Shown here: in pieces, positions 34,066-46,468 of the stretch
Position numbering within the stretch: position 1 is the stretch's first letter
Layout: each line of letters begins with the position of its first letter
From: Benincasa hispida
Taxonomy: Eukaryota; Streptophyta; Magnoliopsida; Cucurbitales; Cucurbitaceae
Reading direction: 5' to 3'
Assembly: GCF_009727055.1 (NCBI RefSeq)
Contig: NC_052357.1
Coordinates: 81,522,345-81,586,344, forward strand
Length of the DNA stretch: 64,000 bases
Translations under genes and position numbers: made by a program
The notes under the pieces: generated by a model
The model's input: only the letters and a program-made list of their open reading frames with translations
Database searches by the model: none
Told to the model about the DNA's origin: nothing

Positions 34066-34409
34066 GTTTCTTCATTAAAAGAAAATAATTACAATAAGAA
34101 AAAGAACACTTAAAATATACAAAAGTTACTAAAAAAACACGAAGATAGATAAAAGAAAATAACAACATCAAGTCTAGATATTCTCAAAATCAAAGTAAAC
34201 ACTTGAAGTTCCATCAATTGTGTCAATCTTCTCTTTCGTAGATTCGAAGAATTCCGCCACATCCAAAATTTTCATATGGGATGAGTCAAATATGTCATTA
34301 TCCTGGTATGCAAAATTTGCTTCCATATTTTTCTCTTTTTCCTTCAGGGAGGCTTAATAGAAGTCAACTACGTGTTTTGACGTACGACAGGTACATGACC
34401 AATGCTCAG

Positions 34410-34676
34410 TCATTCCGCAACGGATGTATTTATTTTCAACAGTCTTTGAACACTTATCTTGTAGAGCTTTTCCTTTGTGATCATTTGTGTGGTTCTTTTT
34501 AAATTTGAATGATTAGAATGACCACCACGAAAATAATAATTATTTCTTCCTCTACCACGGTCAAGACTTCGACCACGACCACGACTACAACCTTGACCAC
34601 GATTATTAACATTCATAGCATTCACTTCAAGGAATGATGTTGTTTCGATTGGTCGAGATTTGTGGTTTTTCATCAA
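34410..34676 (-). pseudogene. Element C gag, RG-rich C-terminal part
   Basis: An R/G-rich nucleic-acid-binding stretch (GQGCSRGRGRSLDRGRGRNN) typically sits just before the zinc knuckle in this copia group. The knuckle itself would lie near 34380-34420 (CRYVRQNT-like wording), not in frame. Confidence 0.75.
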
Positions 34677-34980
34677 TAACTCGTTATTTTGTAGGGCTAT
34701 GAGAAGACATGAAATTAGTTCAGAATATTATTTAAAACATTTCTTGATATTGTTGCTGCAGGAGCATATTCGATACATGAAATTTAGAAAATATCTTCTC
34801 TAACATATCAACATCAATAATTTTCTCTCTACATAACAACTATTTTGAACTGATTTTAAATAATGCGAAATTATAAACACTTACTGATTTAAAATCTTGT
34901 AGCCTTAAATGCATCCACTCATAACGAGCTTTATGAAGAATAACTGTTTTTTTATGATCATACCTTTCTTTCAAAATTTT

Positions 34981-35217
34981 CTACACAATACGGGGATCTT
35001 TTATTGTAAGATACTCCATTTTTAAACCTTCGTGGAGATGATGACGAAGGAAAATCATAGCTTTCGCTTTGTCCTGACTGGATGTCGTATTTCCTTCTTT
35101 AATTGTTTCTTCCAAGTTCATAGCATCCAGGAGAATTTCGGCATCGAGCACCCATGAAAAATAATTATTGCTATTAATATCAAGGGCTGCGAATTCTAAT
35201 TTTGTAAGGTTTGTCAT
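34981..35217 (-). pseudogene. Element C gag, N-terminal domain
   Basis: Starts at the ATG complement of 35215-35217 with MTNLTKLEFAALDINSNNYF, SWVLDAEILLDAMNLEETIK and AKAMIFLRHHLHEGLKMEYL, the N-terminal gag domain of Ale-type copia elements. The leader lies between it and the 5' LTR. Confidence 0.88.
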
Positions 35218-35239
35218 GAAAACAAGATTGCAAAATATT

Positions 35240-37124
35240 GTATTTGTTGTGTTTTAGGTCCTAAAACTCGTGATTTGTAAACAATAAACTCATTCTATAA
35301 ATCGATAAAGTTGATATTGAATATATGAATTGCTTATTTCGTTTTAAAAATAAATCTAATAAATTAAGAGATCCATGACTATTACATGAGAACTTAAACT
35401 TTATGTGGAGACATAAGAGTGGATTAGATTCAAGTAAATAGTCAAAATGATATATAGTATACGAATAAGGTTGGGTGCCTTATTCTGATAACACTATTGG
35501 ATGCGGCCCACTCTGTAGTTGTTACAAGGAATTGCAAAGTGCTACAAACGAAGTGATCGTGATTCCTTCATGTGGTGACATGAGGAGTGAGGGTGTCATG
35601 GGCAATGAGTTTGTATAAGATCAGACCAAGAAATAAGTCACTCTTACTTTATAACGTTGTTTACTGTTAAAGACTACCTATTTCAAAACGATGATCTAGA
35701 TAACTTAACCTTAATCCTGAGCTAACTATGAACTCTTGTTTATTCGGGATTATCCTTAGATTTTCATAGATGATGGTTGATTCAACAGCGCCAACTCAAT
35801 AAGCCTCTCATTTTAGGGGTAAGACCAGGTAGATAATTGGGGACATAGGGTGCAAGATGGAATTCACTCCTACCCACTTTTAAGGATAGTACAGAGGTTG
35901 TTCCCTTAAGTGTTAACTCCGAGTCTTGAATAAGGGGTCCCACCCACCCTATCATTGGCTCGAGAAGGAGTGGAACTTAAGGAACAAGAGGTAATCTCGA
36001 AGGTAAAACAGTCATTTGACCCAACCATTATTATGAACTACCTATGAAGGGTTAACTTACTAATTATGGCTATATCGAATGGACACAATATATCTACAGT
36101 GAGAGGAGTGTAACTACTGAGTTTTAGTGGAGTGACCCGGTAGTTAATGAATGGGGCTAATTCGGTGTAAAGAGTTTAGCCAATTAATCTCGGATCGTTG
36201 GAGCCCATGATCTATAGGTCCATTAGGTCCCCTACTAGCTCATAAACGAATGAGCCTTAGAATAACGTGATAAGTTGATTTGAAATGTTCAAATTCGAAT
36301 TAAGGGAATTAATAATTATATGTGATATAATTACACATTTAATTTTGGAATTAAATGTAATTGGATAATCGATTAATATATAAATATGATTTAAATATTA
36401 ATTTCATGAATAGGGATTCATGGTGATGGATTTGGTGACAATTTAGTTTAATATTTGATATTAAATTAATAGAATTAATTAAATTGTTTAATTAATAATT
36501 AATTATTAATTTTATTAAAAAATTGATTATTGAATTAATTTTTGTAAAATTAATAAAATTTCAATTTTAATTAAAGAATTAAAATTGGAAAAAGTTTTGA
36601 TTCTAAAAATCAATTTCAAAATAAAAAAAAAAGAGAAATTGAAAAATGGAAAAATCCAAATGTGGAATTTTCCCACTTTCAAGCAAGAAGATTAGTCACC
36701 TTCTTACACATAATTCCACCACCAAATTCAAAGAGTAGCTGGAATCACTTCAAATGATCAGTTTGCATGAGAGCCATGTAATAAAACTACTCTTGATTGA
36801 GTGAAAAAACTGATGCAATTGCTGAATTGCTGAGTTTTTTTAAGGTTGAAGAACCTCTCATCCAATTGCTGAGTTTTTTGTTTTGAGTCCCACAACTCAA
36901 CTTAAGGCTTCTAGAAAATAGTAGGGAAGCTCTAGTAGTGGTTCACAACAAGAATTGGAGAAGATTGCAGTTGTATTTCATTGAAGAAGAGGATCTTGAA
37001 AAGTATGTAATGAAACCCTCTTAATACCCCATGAACATGCTTAATTTGATGTCAAAATTAAGGACTTAGAATGCTCAATGATCCCGTTTTCTTCCGCTGC
37101 ATGTTTCTGTAAACCAACAATATT
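35240..37124 (+). mobile_element. Solo LTR (family R), copy R1
   Basis: 1,875-bp LTR (35245-37119), beginning TGTTGTGTTTTAGGTCCTAA and ending TGTAAACCAACA, with flanking GTATT and ATATT (4 of 5 bases match). It lies in the leader of element C between the gag start and 5' LTR. It has no coding frame and no neighbouring primer site, hence solo. Shared words TACCTTA/GCCTTAT, CACTA(T/C)(T/G)GAT, GTTACAAG, AAAGTGCTACAAA link it with R2 and, inverted, with R3. Confidence 0.75.
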
Positions 37125-37224
37125 TATATTAGAGATTTAATATGTACTAAATATGTAAAATAACATTTAATTTATTAATTATAATAAAGAGAAAAAACGA
37201 CCTACCTTCAGCGATGGAAGCAAC

Positions 37225-37247
37225 AGGGGCTCGTGCTGATAATGTGT
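37225..37247 (-). promoter_or_regulatory. Element C primer-site region
   Basis: On the - strand, ACACATTATCAGCACGAGCC adjoins the 5' LTR, where the primer binding site must be. The TATCAGCACGAG wording is one I associate with Ale-type copia elements; the tRNA cannot be named from sequence alone. Confidence 0.5.
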
Positions 37248-37458
37248 TGTGAAATTGAGGAGCACAACGAATATGGAGAAATATATTATAATAAAATATA
37301 AATATAATAATGATATAATATAATAATAAAATAAAATAATTAAAATTATGAAAATTTAATAATATGAAACTTTAGTAGAAAGTTTAAGTGGATTTCTCAC
37401 AAATGTGTGATTTTACCAAAATGTCGCTGTTTATAGGCAAACTGGCAAGTAGGATGTG

Positions 37459-38636
37459 TGTTGGGATTGGTGTCATAAATCTCTCTTGTATTCTCGTAGT
37501 TTGTAAACATTGTATAAATAAGTTGTTATTAATAAAATAATTATTATTTTATGAGCATATACTCAATCCAATAAATTAATATCCTAGGTTATTTTATGTA
37601 ATTTAAACATATATGTAGAGACATACATGTGGATCATGTTCAAATGATAACCTAAATGATCTGTAATGGATAGATAAGGCTGGGTACCTTACTCCTAGTG
37701 ACACTACGGATACGACTCACTTTGTAGATGTTACAAGTGTTGTAAAGTGCTACAAATGATCTGATCCTGATAATTCATATATAATGTCGAAATGATTAGT
37801 CTCATTATATAACGTCATTAATAGTAGAGACTTACATTTCACTAGGATGACCATGGGTGACATGACCTGAATTTTAAGTGAGTTTTGAACTCCTATTTAT
37901 GAAGACGGTCATTTGATTTGCATGAGTGAGAATGGTTAGATCACCGACTCAATATAGCTACCATTTTGGGGATTCGTCTACTCCCTTAAGGACTGATTCT
38001 GGGGCTTAAATAGTGTGACCACACATGAGAGGGATTTGGTCATAGTTGAACTTTGACTTATTGTCCATTAGAGAGATCAGTAGTACTTAAGGAGGAGTTA
38101 GATGTAACTACAGGGGCAAAATGATAATTTTGGTCTAGTTATACTTACGAGCAATTTGTGAAGGGTCATTGCGCTGTTGACTGGTTGCAAATAGTGCAAT
38201 TGTCGATTTTTAGTGAAGTGACCAACAATTAATGGATGTTGGGTAATTTAATTAAGGAGTTTAATTAATTATCTAAGTACCATTGGAGCTTTAAACTACA
38301 GATCCTCCTATATGTAGCTCAACAAGGATTATTGAGAATTAATTTTGGAATAATTTGAATTGTTCAAATTAATTGAGGGGGTTAATTATATATGATATAA
38401 TTAATTAAATTAATTATATATGATATAATTAATATAATGTATTTGATACATTATAACATAAAGTTAAATAAATGTTTTAATATGATTCAAATATTAATTA
38501 TATCGAATTAAATTGAGTATAAATGTGATTTATATTAAATATCATGGATAGTTGAGAGAAAATAAAATTATAGGTTATATTGTATTTGATACAATATAAA
38601 TAGTTATTGGTTATATATATATATATATATATATAT
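37459..38636 (+). mobile_element. LTR family R, partial copy R2
   Basis: Starts TGTTGGGATTGGTGTCATAA inside the 5' LTR of element C and follows R1/R3 through GGCTGGGTACCTTACTCCTA and AGTGCTACAAATGATC. From about 38425 it matches R4 (ATAATGTATT(T/C)(G/A)ATACATTATA, GTATAAATGTGATTTATA). It runs into an (AT)n tract at 38612-38636 and has no LTR end, so it is truncated on the right. The rest of the element C LTR is not found beyond it, so a deletion took both. Confidence 0.7.
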
Positions 38637-40274
38637 GATGAAAACGAAAGGATGAATTTTTTAAGTAGATAAGAAATTAAAGACTAGATTGTGACTAAAC
38701 TTAAATCAATAAAATTAATTGAAACTTTTTAAAGCACGCGAATGGAACTAAAACTAAACTTTAAAAACAGATGATATATATTAGTAATTAAATTTTAGTA
38801 TAATTATTTTTAGTAGGCTTAGATGTCAATACCGAATCAATAGCATAGTTTATAAAGTATATTCTCCCACTACACATTTGTGCATACTAAAATGGTTCCG
38901 TGAAGCTTTAGGAACTTCTTGATTCCATTTTCTAAAATTCCAACCTCTTAAATATTTTATTTAATTCTCAAACTTTTACCTTAAAATTTTATTCTTTCCA
39001 ATAAATTTCTCATTAAAAGAAATTCATGAACACTGAAATGAAATCTTAGATTTAAAAATTTAGATGAGATAAAAGTGGTTCAAACACTTAAAAAAAAAAA
39101 AAAAACAGAAAAAGAAATCAACATATAGTTTAAAAATGATTTAAAGCACAAGGAATCCATTTACCTACCAACATCTTAAAAAATAATTTGTACCACCAAA
39201 CAAGAAATTAGTTGCCTGGATTGTACCTAATTGTGCGGGATTTGATAGGTCGAGAGAGAAATTAAAATCATATTTTGTCAAATAATATTAAATTCTAAAA
39301 AAGTTGTGAGAGAGAAAAAGAAAGAAAGAAATAAAGAAGACCGTTGTTTAAGAAAATTTAAAAAAAAAAAAATAGAAAAAAAGAAAATGGAAAATAAATG
39401 AGAAAAATCGGAGTTCGTAATTGGCGGTAGCATGTTGATTGGGTAGAAAGCGATGCCACGTTGTGAAAGGGGGGGTGATGTTGAAGGTGGGGCCCAAAAA
39501 AATGATTTGGCATGATGGGCGATAGATTCTAAGGGATCATGAAAGTGATCGAGACTAAATCTAGCCTACAAATACAACTCCATCATAATGAAGCATGGGA
39601 AAAACATTATATATATATATATATATATATCTAGCATTGAGTCGAGTTTTGAAATAAGAAATCTATGTTTGAAGTGTAGAATTATAAAAATAAAATTTTT
39701 GGTAGATGTATAAATTTTATTACCATATTGAAGTTGTTAGAGTAAGATTATTTGTGGATGACCAAACATCCTTTAAGAGTTTCTCCCTTTCTTTCTCTTC
39801 TCCAAAGGGAACAAAATACGAAGATAAACATTAGGAATTGTTCTCATATAAACTCAAAATTGATCTAAAATGTATGATTTATTGGAAAATGGTCACTATT
39901 AGTAAACTATATGAGCATCGTTAGCCGATAATTCATAATCTTTATAATCTTTGAAGCGAGAAGTTCAAATTCATAGACTTCTAAATTCTACATTTGTACT
40001 AAAAAAAAATATTCATAATCTTCTAACATAGACAAAATAAGAATATTAAAAAACACAATCAGTAGAAAAATATCCGTTGGGCATAAATTGTTAAAAGAAA
40101 AAAAGAGTTCATTTAATTGAAAATAATAATTTACACTTAGTTACAAATTCAATACAACTAAAACCATAATATTGGTTGAATCATGTTCAAATTAACATAC
40201 ATGAATTTAAAATTGTTTTAAACACCTGTAAACAATATCAATAACCCTTATCATTTTGCCCAACATATATATGT

Positions 40275-40310
<36 letters not shown>

Positions 40311-40339
40311 ACTAGTTCAAGTATATATTTTCAATTAAG

Positions 40340-40440
40340 AGTGGATTATACCGAGTATAGTTCAATTGGTGTATGAGTGTATTAGTAATCATGAAGTTTG
40401 TGGTTTGAATCTCTCTCACCTTAGATTGTAAAATCATATT
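40340..40440 (+). repeat. tRNA-derived SINE-like unit
   Basis: TAGTTCAATTGG at 40358-40369 fits the pol III A box (TRGYNNANNNGG). GGTTTGAATCT at 40402-40412 fits a B box (GGTTCGANTCC) with CpG-type decay. Their starts are 44 bases apart, as in a tRNA. The region between does not fold as a functional tRNA, so this is a SINE head or tRNA fossil. Confidence 0.5.
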
Positions 40441-43400
40441 TTCAAATCGGATAGTAATGCAATTATAACAACTTTAGTGTATATGATTTGAAAACTTTTA
40501 CCTAATACCTCCTAATTTCGGTCAATTTTCTATTGCATATCTATAGAATAAAGATGAACCAAAGGTGATAAATATTGTTAGTGTTTTGGTGTTGGCTATA
40601 TTTTTGGTATGACTCATGGATGTTGGTAATCTTATTCTCCATCTTGTCCCATGTGATGTTCTACAGAATATATCACACAACATATTTTTTGTTCGAAATT
40701 TTTTTTCTTATAGAGAAAACTATGTATTTATCTTTAAGGATTTTTTCCTTTTCTCAGTTTTGGCTGGTTATTGTGACGGTTTGATTCCTTCCTTTTTGTT
40801 GTGCATCTATATGGGTATGTGTTTTCTTCGTTTAAGAGTTACCATCCTTTTAAAAGAAGAAATCATGTCACTCTTTGTGCGTTAGCTGTAAAAGCTACTA
40901 TGTCAGTCCGAGTGATTGTGTTTTAAAGGCACTATTGCTCTTGGGTTGTTACTCTTGACTATCTTGAAACATTTTTTTTTTATATATGATAGGAATTCTC
41001 ATACTTAGTAAGCCTAAGTTTCTCGAGTGAAGTGGTCTTCACTTGAAATAAAAAAATATCAAAATTATCATTGAAAAGGAATCTCACACTTAGGGGCAAC
41101 CTAAGTATTCTTTCACTAAGTTAGGTTGTTCGTGTGTCAATATAGAAGTCTTGTATTTCAAACAAGTACAATATTATAATAACTTAACTGTTAATTAGTG
41201 AAATTATATTTTCCCTAACACACTGTCCTTAAGACTGTAGGTGAGATATTGCAATGATGATCTGGGTTACTAACCGTTATGTCTTTTCCTATATTCATTT
41301 TGTTTTATATTATTGAGATTGTCGTAAGATTGTGTGTGAGATAACCCGTCTTTCAAATATGGTTAGCAAAATTAAATTATTGGTTTTAATGATGGGGGAG
41401 AAAATGGGAATTAACGGAGAAGAGAAGGTGGTGTTTTGGTGATAAGGTTTTTTCAAATGTGTGTTGCGGTTTTTACGGGGAGCCGACCAGTGGGTGGGCA
41501 CAGGCAGGTTTATTCTTATGCTCCTTGTTTGGGTTTCTCCCCATTTTGTTTCTCTTTTCCAATCATCTAAAACACATACTTTATTTTTGTCTCTTTTTTT
41601 AATAATTATTTTTTTTAAAAAAAAATAAAAATTTCAAAAAATAAAAATTACCCACTTTGCCCTGTCCATTTCCATTACGTAATTGCTTACATACTTCTCT
41701 AATTAATGCTTTTTGTTTGAATTTCTCACATCAAATTAGTCTTAACCAATTCCCAATCACCCATTTTTCTCCTCTCATATTCTTTTCTTTTCTCTCTCTT
41801 TTTAATAGTTGCATGTTGAAAATAATTGCACTCCATTTTTATGCCTACCCACGATAAGGATCAACACTTTGTTTCATTTTTTTCAAACCCTCAAATTATG
41901 TGTTTACAGATGTGATAATTAACTTTCTTTTTCATTCATCTCTTTTTTTGGTCAAGAAATTTTAAACTATCTTTTGTTTTTTTTATGAATCAAATTATTA
42001 TGAAAAACACTGTTTGAATAACTAGTTTTTATTTAAAATCTTACCGTCCTTTTATAGATGACCTTTTTTAATAACAAATGAAAATTGTTTTTCCTTAATG
42101 GTGATCATTTCATTTTATACCAATTTTTATTTTTATTTTTCCAAAATTTCATAATGAAATCAACTTTGACGCACTTAAAATGAGTTTTGATGACATTTGT
42201 TCATTTTCATATTAAACATATTAGGAAGGTTAGGCTATTTTAAATTTGCGGTGGAAAGTCGATTAAAATTTAAATAATATATTTGATTGAATCTTAATTA
42301 GATGTCTATCACTTCGAATTTATAGTATTCATTTGATGCATGTTAGAGTTCTTTAAACTTAAACTAACAAAAAAAAAAGGAAAAAAGAAAAAGAAAGAGA
42401 GTTGTTAAATGAGGATATATTAGACAAAATCTAGGAACAACTATTTCACATGTAAACCATTACTAGCATTTTCAGTCTAATATTTAAAAAATAATTATAG
42501 TTTTGAAAAATGAAAGCGGTTGTGTACATTATTATATTATATTGTTTATAAAACATACACAAATATAGCAATTAAAATGCAATTTCTTGGTATTGCATTT
42601 AAAATTTTAAAAAATAATGTGTAGGTGATAATTTGATACTATATTAATTTAAATCTGTTACCATTCTTTTTTTTTTTTTTTAAAATTAAGTCTATAGACA
42701 TTACTTTTACCTTCAAATTTCTTATTTTGTTATCTACTTTTCATTAATGGTTTAGAAAACAAAACCAGAATTTGAGAACTAAAATAAGTAGCTTTCAAAA
42801 ATTGTTTTTGTTTTTTGACTTTGACTAAGAATTCAACTATTATACTTAAGAAAAATGCAAATCTTTGAAAAAAAAATTAGATGAAATACACTTAATTTTA
42901 GAAAAACAAAAACAAAGAATTAAATGATTATCAAACTGATCTTAAATAATATGAAAAACTCATAATTATTTTACACGGTACTGAAAAGAAAAATCAAAAT
43001 ACATTTTTGATTCCTTTTTCTATTAAGGTTTTAGTTCAAAGTTGAAATTTTATTTTGTGGTCTTTGAAAGGTTACTTGAAAAAATATCATACAATGAAAA
43101 AATAATATCCTTGCATATATCATATTTCATTTAACAAGTATGACATGGGCATAATATCCTTGTATATTTTTAGGATATAATGAAAAAATAATTATATTGA
43201 TGATTGATGAGACCTACTAATTAGAATATAATTCAATTAGTTAAGGGTCATTAACTACAACATCAAATATTAAAAAATTTACCTGACATAATATTGAACT
43301 AAATATAATGATAATACAAAAGGTTCCAACGTGTATTTTTAAGTGTCTAAAAATTATGGTACCTGGCAAAAAATTCTTTTAAGAAATATTTAAATAAGCT

Positions 43401-44799
43401 AGAATAATAAGAAGTTCAAAATGTTAATTATGAAAATAGTATAATTAAAATTCAACTAAGATTTAAATATCATATAAAATTTAATGCTATGCAGGAAAGA
43501 TTTTGAATTTTCAATGCTGTGGTTTTGTTTGTTTGTTTTTCAAACTGATTTTTTTTTTGAAGCACTCAAATTGAAGAGTTCAATTCATATAAAAAACAAA
43601 ATTAACTAAAAACTTCATTTATATAACTTTTAAAATTTCAAAAGAAAAAAAAAAGAACAGATCATCAATATGAATACAATTATTTTATAATTGAAAAATA
43701 TATCTTAATCTAGGAGGTTTATTAGAGTTTATTTTGATAGAGAATTTATGTTTTTAGATTTACTAAGTTGAATAAATTTGTATTTAGTAAATAACTTGAT
43801 TTTATTTTTGAAAACTATTTTTAACTGTGAAAATTTTGAAAATAACATTTTTATGTTTTATTGTATCTAGATTTTGAGTTTTAAATCTTAAAATGTAGAA
43901 TTATATTAAATAAAGAAAAAAACATTTCTCAACCTAAGAAATACAATATGTCATATAATAAACTAAATTCATTTTATAAAAAATATAGTATGTATCATGT
44001 AATGTATTATAAATTATATAATATTAATTATTAATATTATATAATTTTTTTAACATAAATCATGTTATAAATAAATAAATAATAGTTTATTGTTAACTAA
44101 ATATTAGTAGGTAACTACAACTATTTATAAATATATAGTATCAAATACATTTTAAACAATTATTTAAATTAAAATTAAATTTCTAAATATGTTATCAAAT
44201 AGATATTTGAAAACATGAAATACAATTATATTTTCAATGAATCACTTAATTTTAAATTATTTACCAAACAAATATTTATTTATTCGATGTTTTAACTTTA
44301 GAGTTGAAATTTTATTGGAGTCCATAAAGTTTTTTGTTTATTAGATTTATAACTTGTAGATTTTTTTTTATTCCATCTTACATTTTCCATAAAAAAAAAT
44401 CAATTTTTTCTTCAATTTAATACTTCCAGTGATATATGTAAAAGAAAACACATTTCTTTTTTTTTTTAATAACACATGAAAAACAAATTTGATATAGACA
44501 TTAAGTTTCATCCTTTAACTTATGACTTTGTGAGCATGTGACCTTTCGTTAGTTTCGAGAGAGTGATTGCCGATGGGATTATTCTACCTATGCAACAACC
44601 AACCAACCAACTTAATTTTCATAATAAATTAATCAAAGCTTTTCTCTGCCTTTTTAAAATTTTCTTTTTTAAAAAAGTTCAAAGCTTTTGTCTAACCCCC
44701 CAACTCTTGCAATAAATTTACACTAGAAAAGAAGTTAAATTGTCGGCATGACACCATTTAATAATAAATATCATTTTGCATAATAATTTAATGTTAGAA

Positions 44800-45005
44800 T
44801 AATTATTCTAAATAAAAAAACTATTTAAAATATCTTTAAATATTACAAAATATCGTTATCTATTAATGATAGATGGTGATTAGACAATGATAAACATTAA
44901 TAGATATATATTTGTGTCTATCACTCATATATAATGATATTTTTACTATATTTGTAATTAAATTTACTCATTTTACTATGTTTAAAAAGAACTCTTAATT
45001 TTATT
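44800..45005. mobile_element. MITE-like inverted repeat
   Basis: AAATATTACAAAATATCGTTATCTATT on the left and ATAATGATATTTTTACTATATTTGTAATT on the right form imperfect inverted arms around GATAGATGG...GTCTATCA. Arm wording parallels the MITE at 28377-28613. Confidence 0.5.
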
Positions 45006-45417
45006 AATAGTTTTAAATTGATGGATAATAATACGTTACTACTATTTTCTTTTGTGTATATATGTCTTAAGTCTATAATATTTGTTTTCTTTTTTATTCG
45101 GTCTCTAATTTTATAAGAGTTTTAATTTATCTCTTATGAACTAAATATTTTCTTTTTAATTAGAATTCTCATAACCACTAAAGGTACATGGATAACTATG
45201 TGTGTAATTAAAAGTAGACACTTTTTTTTAGCTGTATCACTCATTTATACACCATTTTAAAATTTCCCTTAACAGCAAGCAATTTTACATCAAAGTAAAC
45301 TAATGTAAACTTTTTCTTAGTTCAACAATTATAGAGGATGTAAATAAGTCACCGAGTTTTTTAAGATTGGAATTGTAATGATCTGATTCTCTAAGATATC
45401 TCATAGAGTCGTTACAA

Positions 45418-45431
45418 TTGATATCAGAGCC
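45418..45431 (+). promoter_or_regulatory. Element D primer binding site
   Basis: TTGATATCAGAGCCC directly after the 5' LTR end; one change from TGGTATCAGAGC, the initiator tRNA-Met primer site. Confidence 0.75.
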
Positions 45432-45638
45432 CATGTTTTGGGTTCTGTAGACTGAGTTCCTAGATAAGTCCTGATTGTCCCTTTTGGCCATCTACAAATT
45501 CTTTATCATCGATATGTATGTCCCTTAAGAAAAGGTTCCAAAATGTTATGTACTCTTATGTTGAGATTATAATCATGATTGACACATTTTACTGGTAAAG
45601 AAAGTTGTTAAAGATTGGTTACAAACGATTGCCAGAAA

Positions 45639-45842
45639 ATGGTACGTGTTAGGGAAAGAGGTAGTCACAGGATTACCAGAAAGGGGCGAGATCCCGAAGG
45701 ACAGAATTCGACGGTTCAGGATCAAAATCCAGTTCAAGATCAGGATCCACATGATGGGGATCCACAAATTCAAGCTTCACAAGTTCAGGACCCTCCAGTA
45801 CCACAGGATTCCTTGCTACCTAGAGACCCTAGGGTCGAATAA
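45639..45842 (+). pseudogene. Element D gag N-terminal fragment
   Basis: From an ATG about 220 bases after the primer site: MVRVRERGSHRITRKGRDPE, then Q/D-rich tandem wording VQDQNPVQDQDPHDG, ending PRVE and a stop. Only the basic head and the low-complexity region of gag remain; the capsid domain, zinc knuckle, protease and most of RT are gone. Confidence 0.72.
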
Positions 45843-46155
45843 GTTATATGCCAAATTTTCTAAATGTGAGTTTTAGATGAGGCAATTGTCCCTTCTAGGA
45901 CATGTGGTATCTTAGGAAGGGGTATCAGTTGACCCTGCAAAGATTGAGGTGGTTACGAGTTGGTCTCGTCCAACTATAGTCAGTGAGGTATGCAGTTTCC
46001 TGGGGTTGGCAAGCTATTATCGCCGTTTTGTGATGGATTTTTCTTGCGTAACCGCTCCTTTGATTCAGTTGACCAGAAAAAAGCTTCCTTTGTCTGGAGT
46101 AAGACTTGTGAAGATAGTTTTCAAGATCTCAACTAGAAGTTGGTTTCTACTCTAG
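45838..46155 (+). pseudogene. Element D RT C-terminal part
   Basis: [12 protein letters not shown], a stop, LLGHVVS, a stop, [40 protein letters not shown]: the gypsy RT thumb and connection, just after the palm. YxDD and all upstream motifs are missing because of the internal deletion. Confidence 0.9.
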
Positions 46156-46170
46156 TTCTTATAGTACAAG

Positions 46171-46440
46171 ATGGGTTGGGTAGTTTCGTTATTTACAGAT
46201 GACGCCTCCAAGAAAGGATTGGGTTGCGTGCTGATGCAACAAAGCAAGGTAGTTGCTTATGCCTCTCGTCAATTGAAGAACCACGAACGAAACTATCCTA
46301 CACATGACTTGGAGTTGGCAGCAATAGTTTTTTCCTTAAAGATTTGGAGACATTACTTATATGGAGAGAAAATACAAATTTTTACAGACCACAAGAGACA
46401 TAAATACTTTTTCACACAAAAAGAGTTAAATATGAGGTAG
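46171..46440 (+). pseudogene. Element D RNase H
   Basis: [20 protein letters not shown] (first catalytic aspartate region), [40 protein letters not shown] (catalytic E) and IFTDHK: complete gypsy RNase H signature, then a stop at 46438. Confidence 0.92.
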
Positions 46441-46468
46441 TGCAGATGGCTGGAGTTAGTGAAGGATT

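Larger units (their letters stand above)
30103..37458 (-). mobile_element. Ty1/copia LTR retrotransposon C, decayed and truncated
   Basis: On the - strand, with 3' LTR 30103-30418 and the first 211 bases of the 5' LTR at 37248-37458, where another LTR-family copy cuts it off. Between them the order from right to left is leader (split by a 1.9-kb solo LTR), gag, protease, integrase, RT, RNase H. Gag and protease wording (ALDINSNNYFSWVLDAEILL; LADSATTHTIL) suggests the Ale/Retrofit group; that is a tentative placement. All domains contain stops. Confidence 0.9.
38637..45290. other. Anonymous AT-rich intergenic DNA
   Basis: No gene recognised over 6.6 kb. It contains (AT)n tracts at 39608-39630 and 40278-40308, a SINE-like unit at 40340-40440, and a possible degenerate one at 43225-43275. 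A MITE-like segment is at 44800-45000. Two less AT-rich islands lie at 39415-39540 and 41380-41540. Open frames at 40575-40885 (+), 41310-41501 (-) and 41657-41857 (+) are short, hydrophobic or low-complexity and have no recognisable domain. Confidence 0.55.

Noticed and set aside
40358..40412. A functional tRNA gene
   Set aside because: A and B boxes are present, but the acceptor and anticodon stems do not pair; classed as SINE-like.
40575..40885. Two overlapping hydrophobic + strand frames
   Set aside because: T-rich sequence, no domain, no splice or start context better than chance; could not be linked to any known family.
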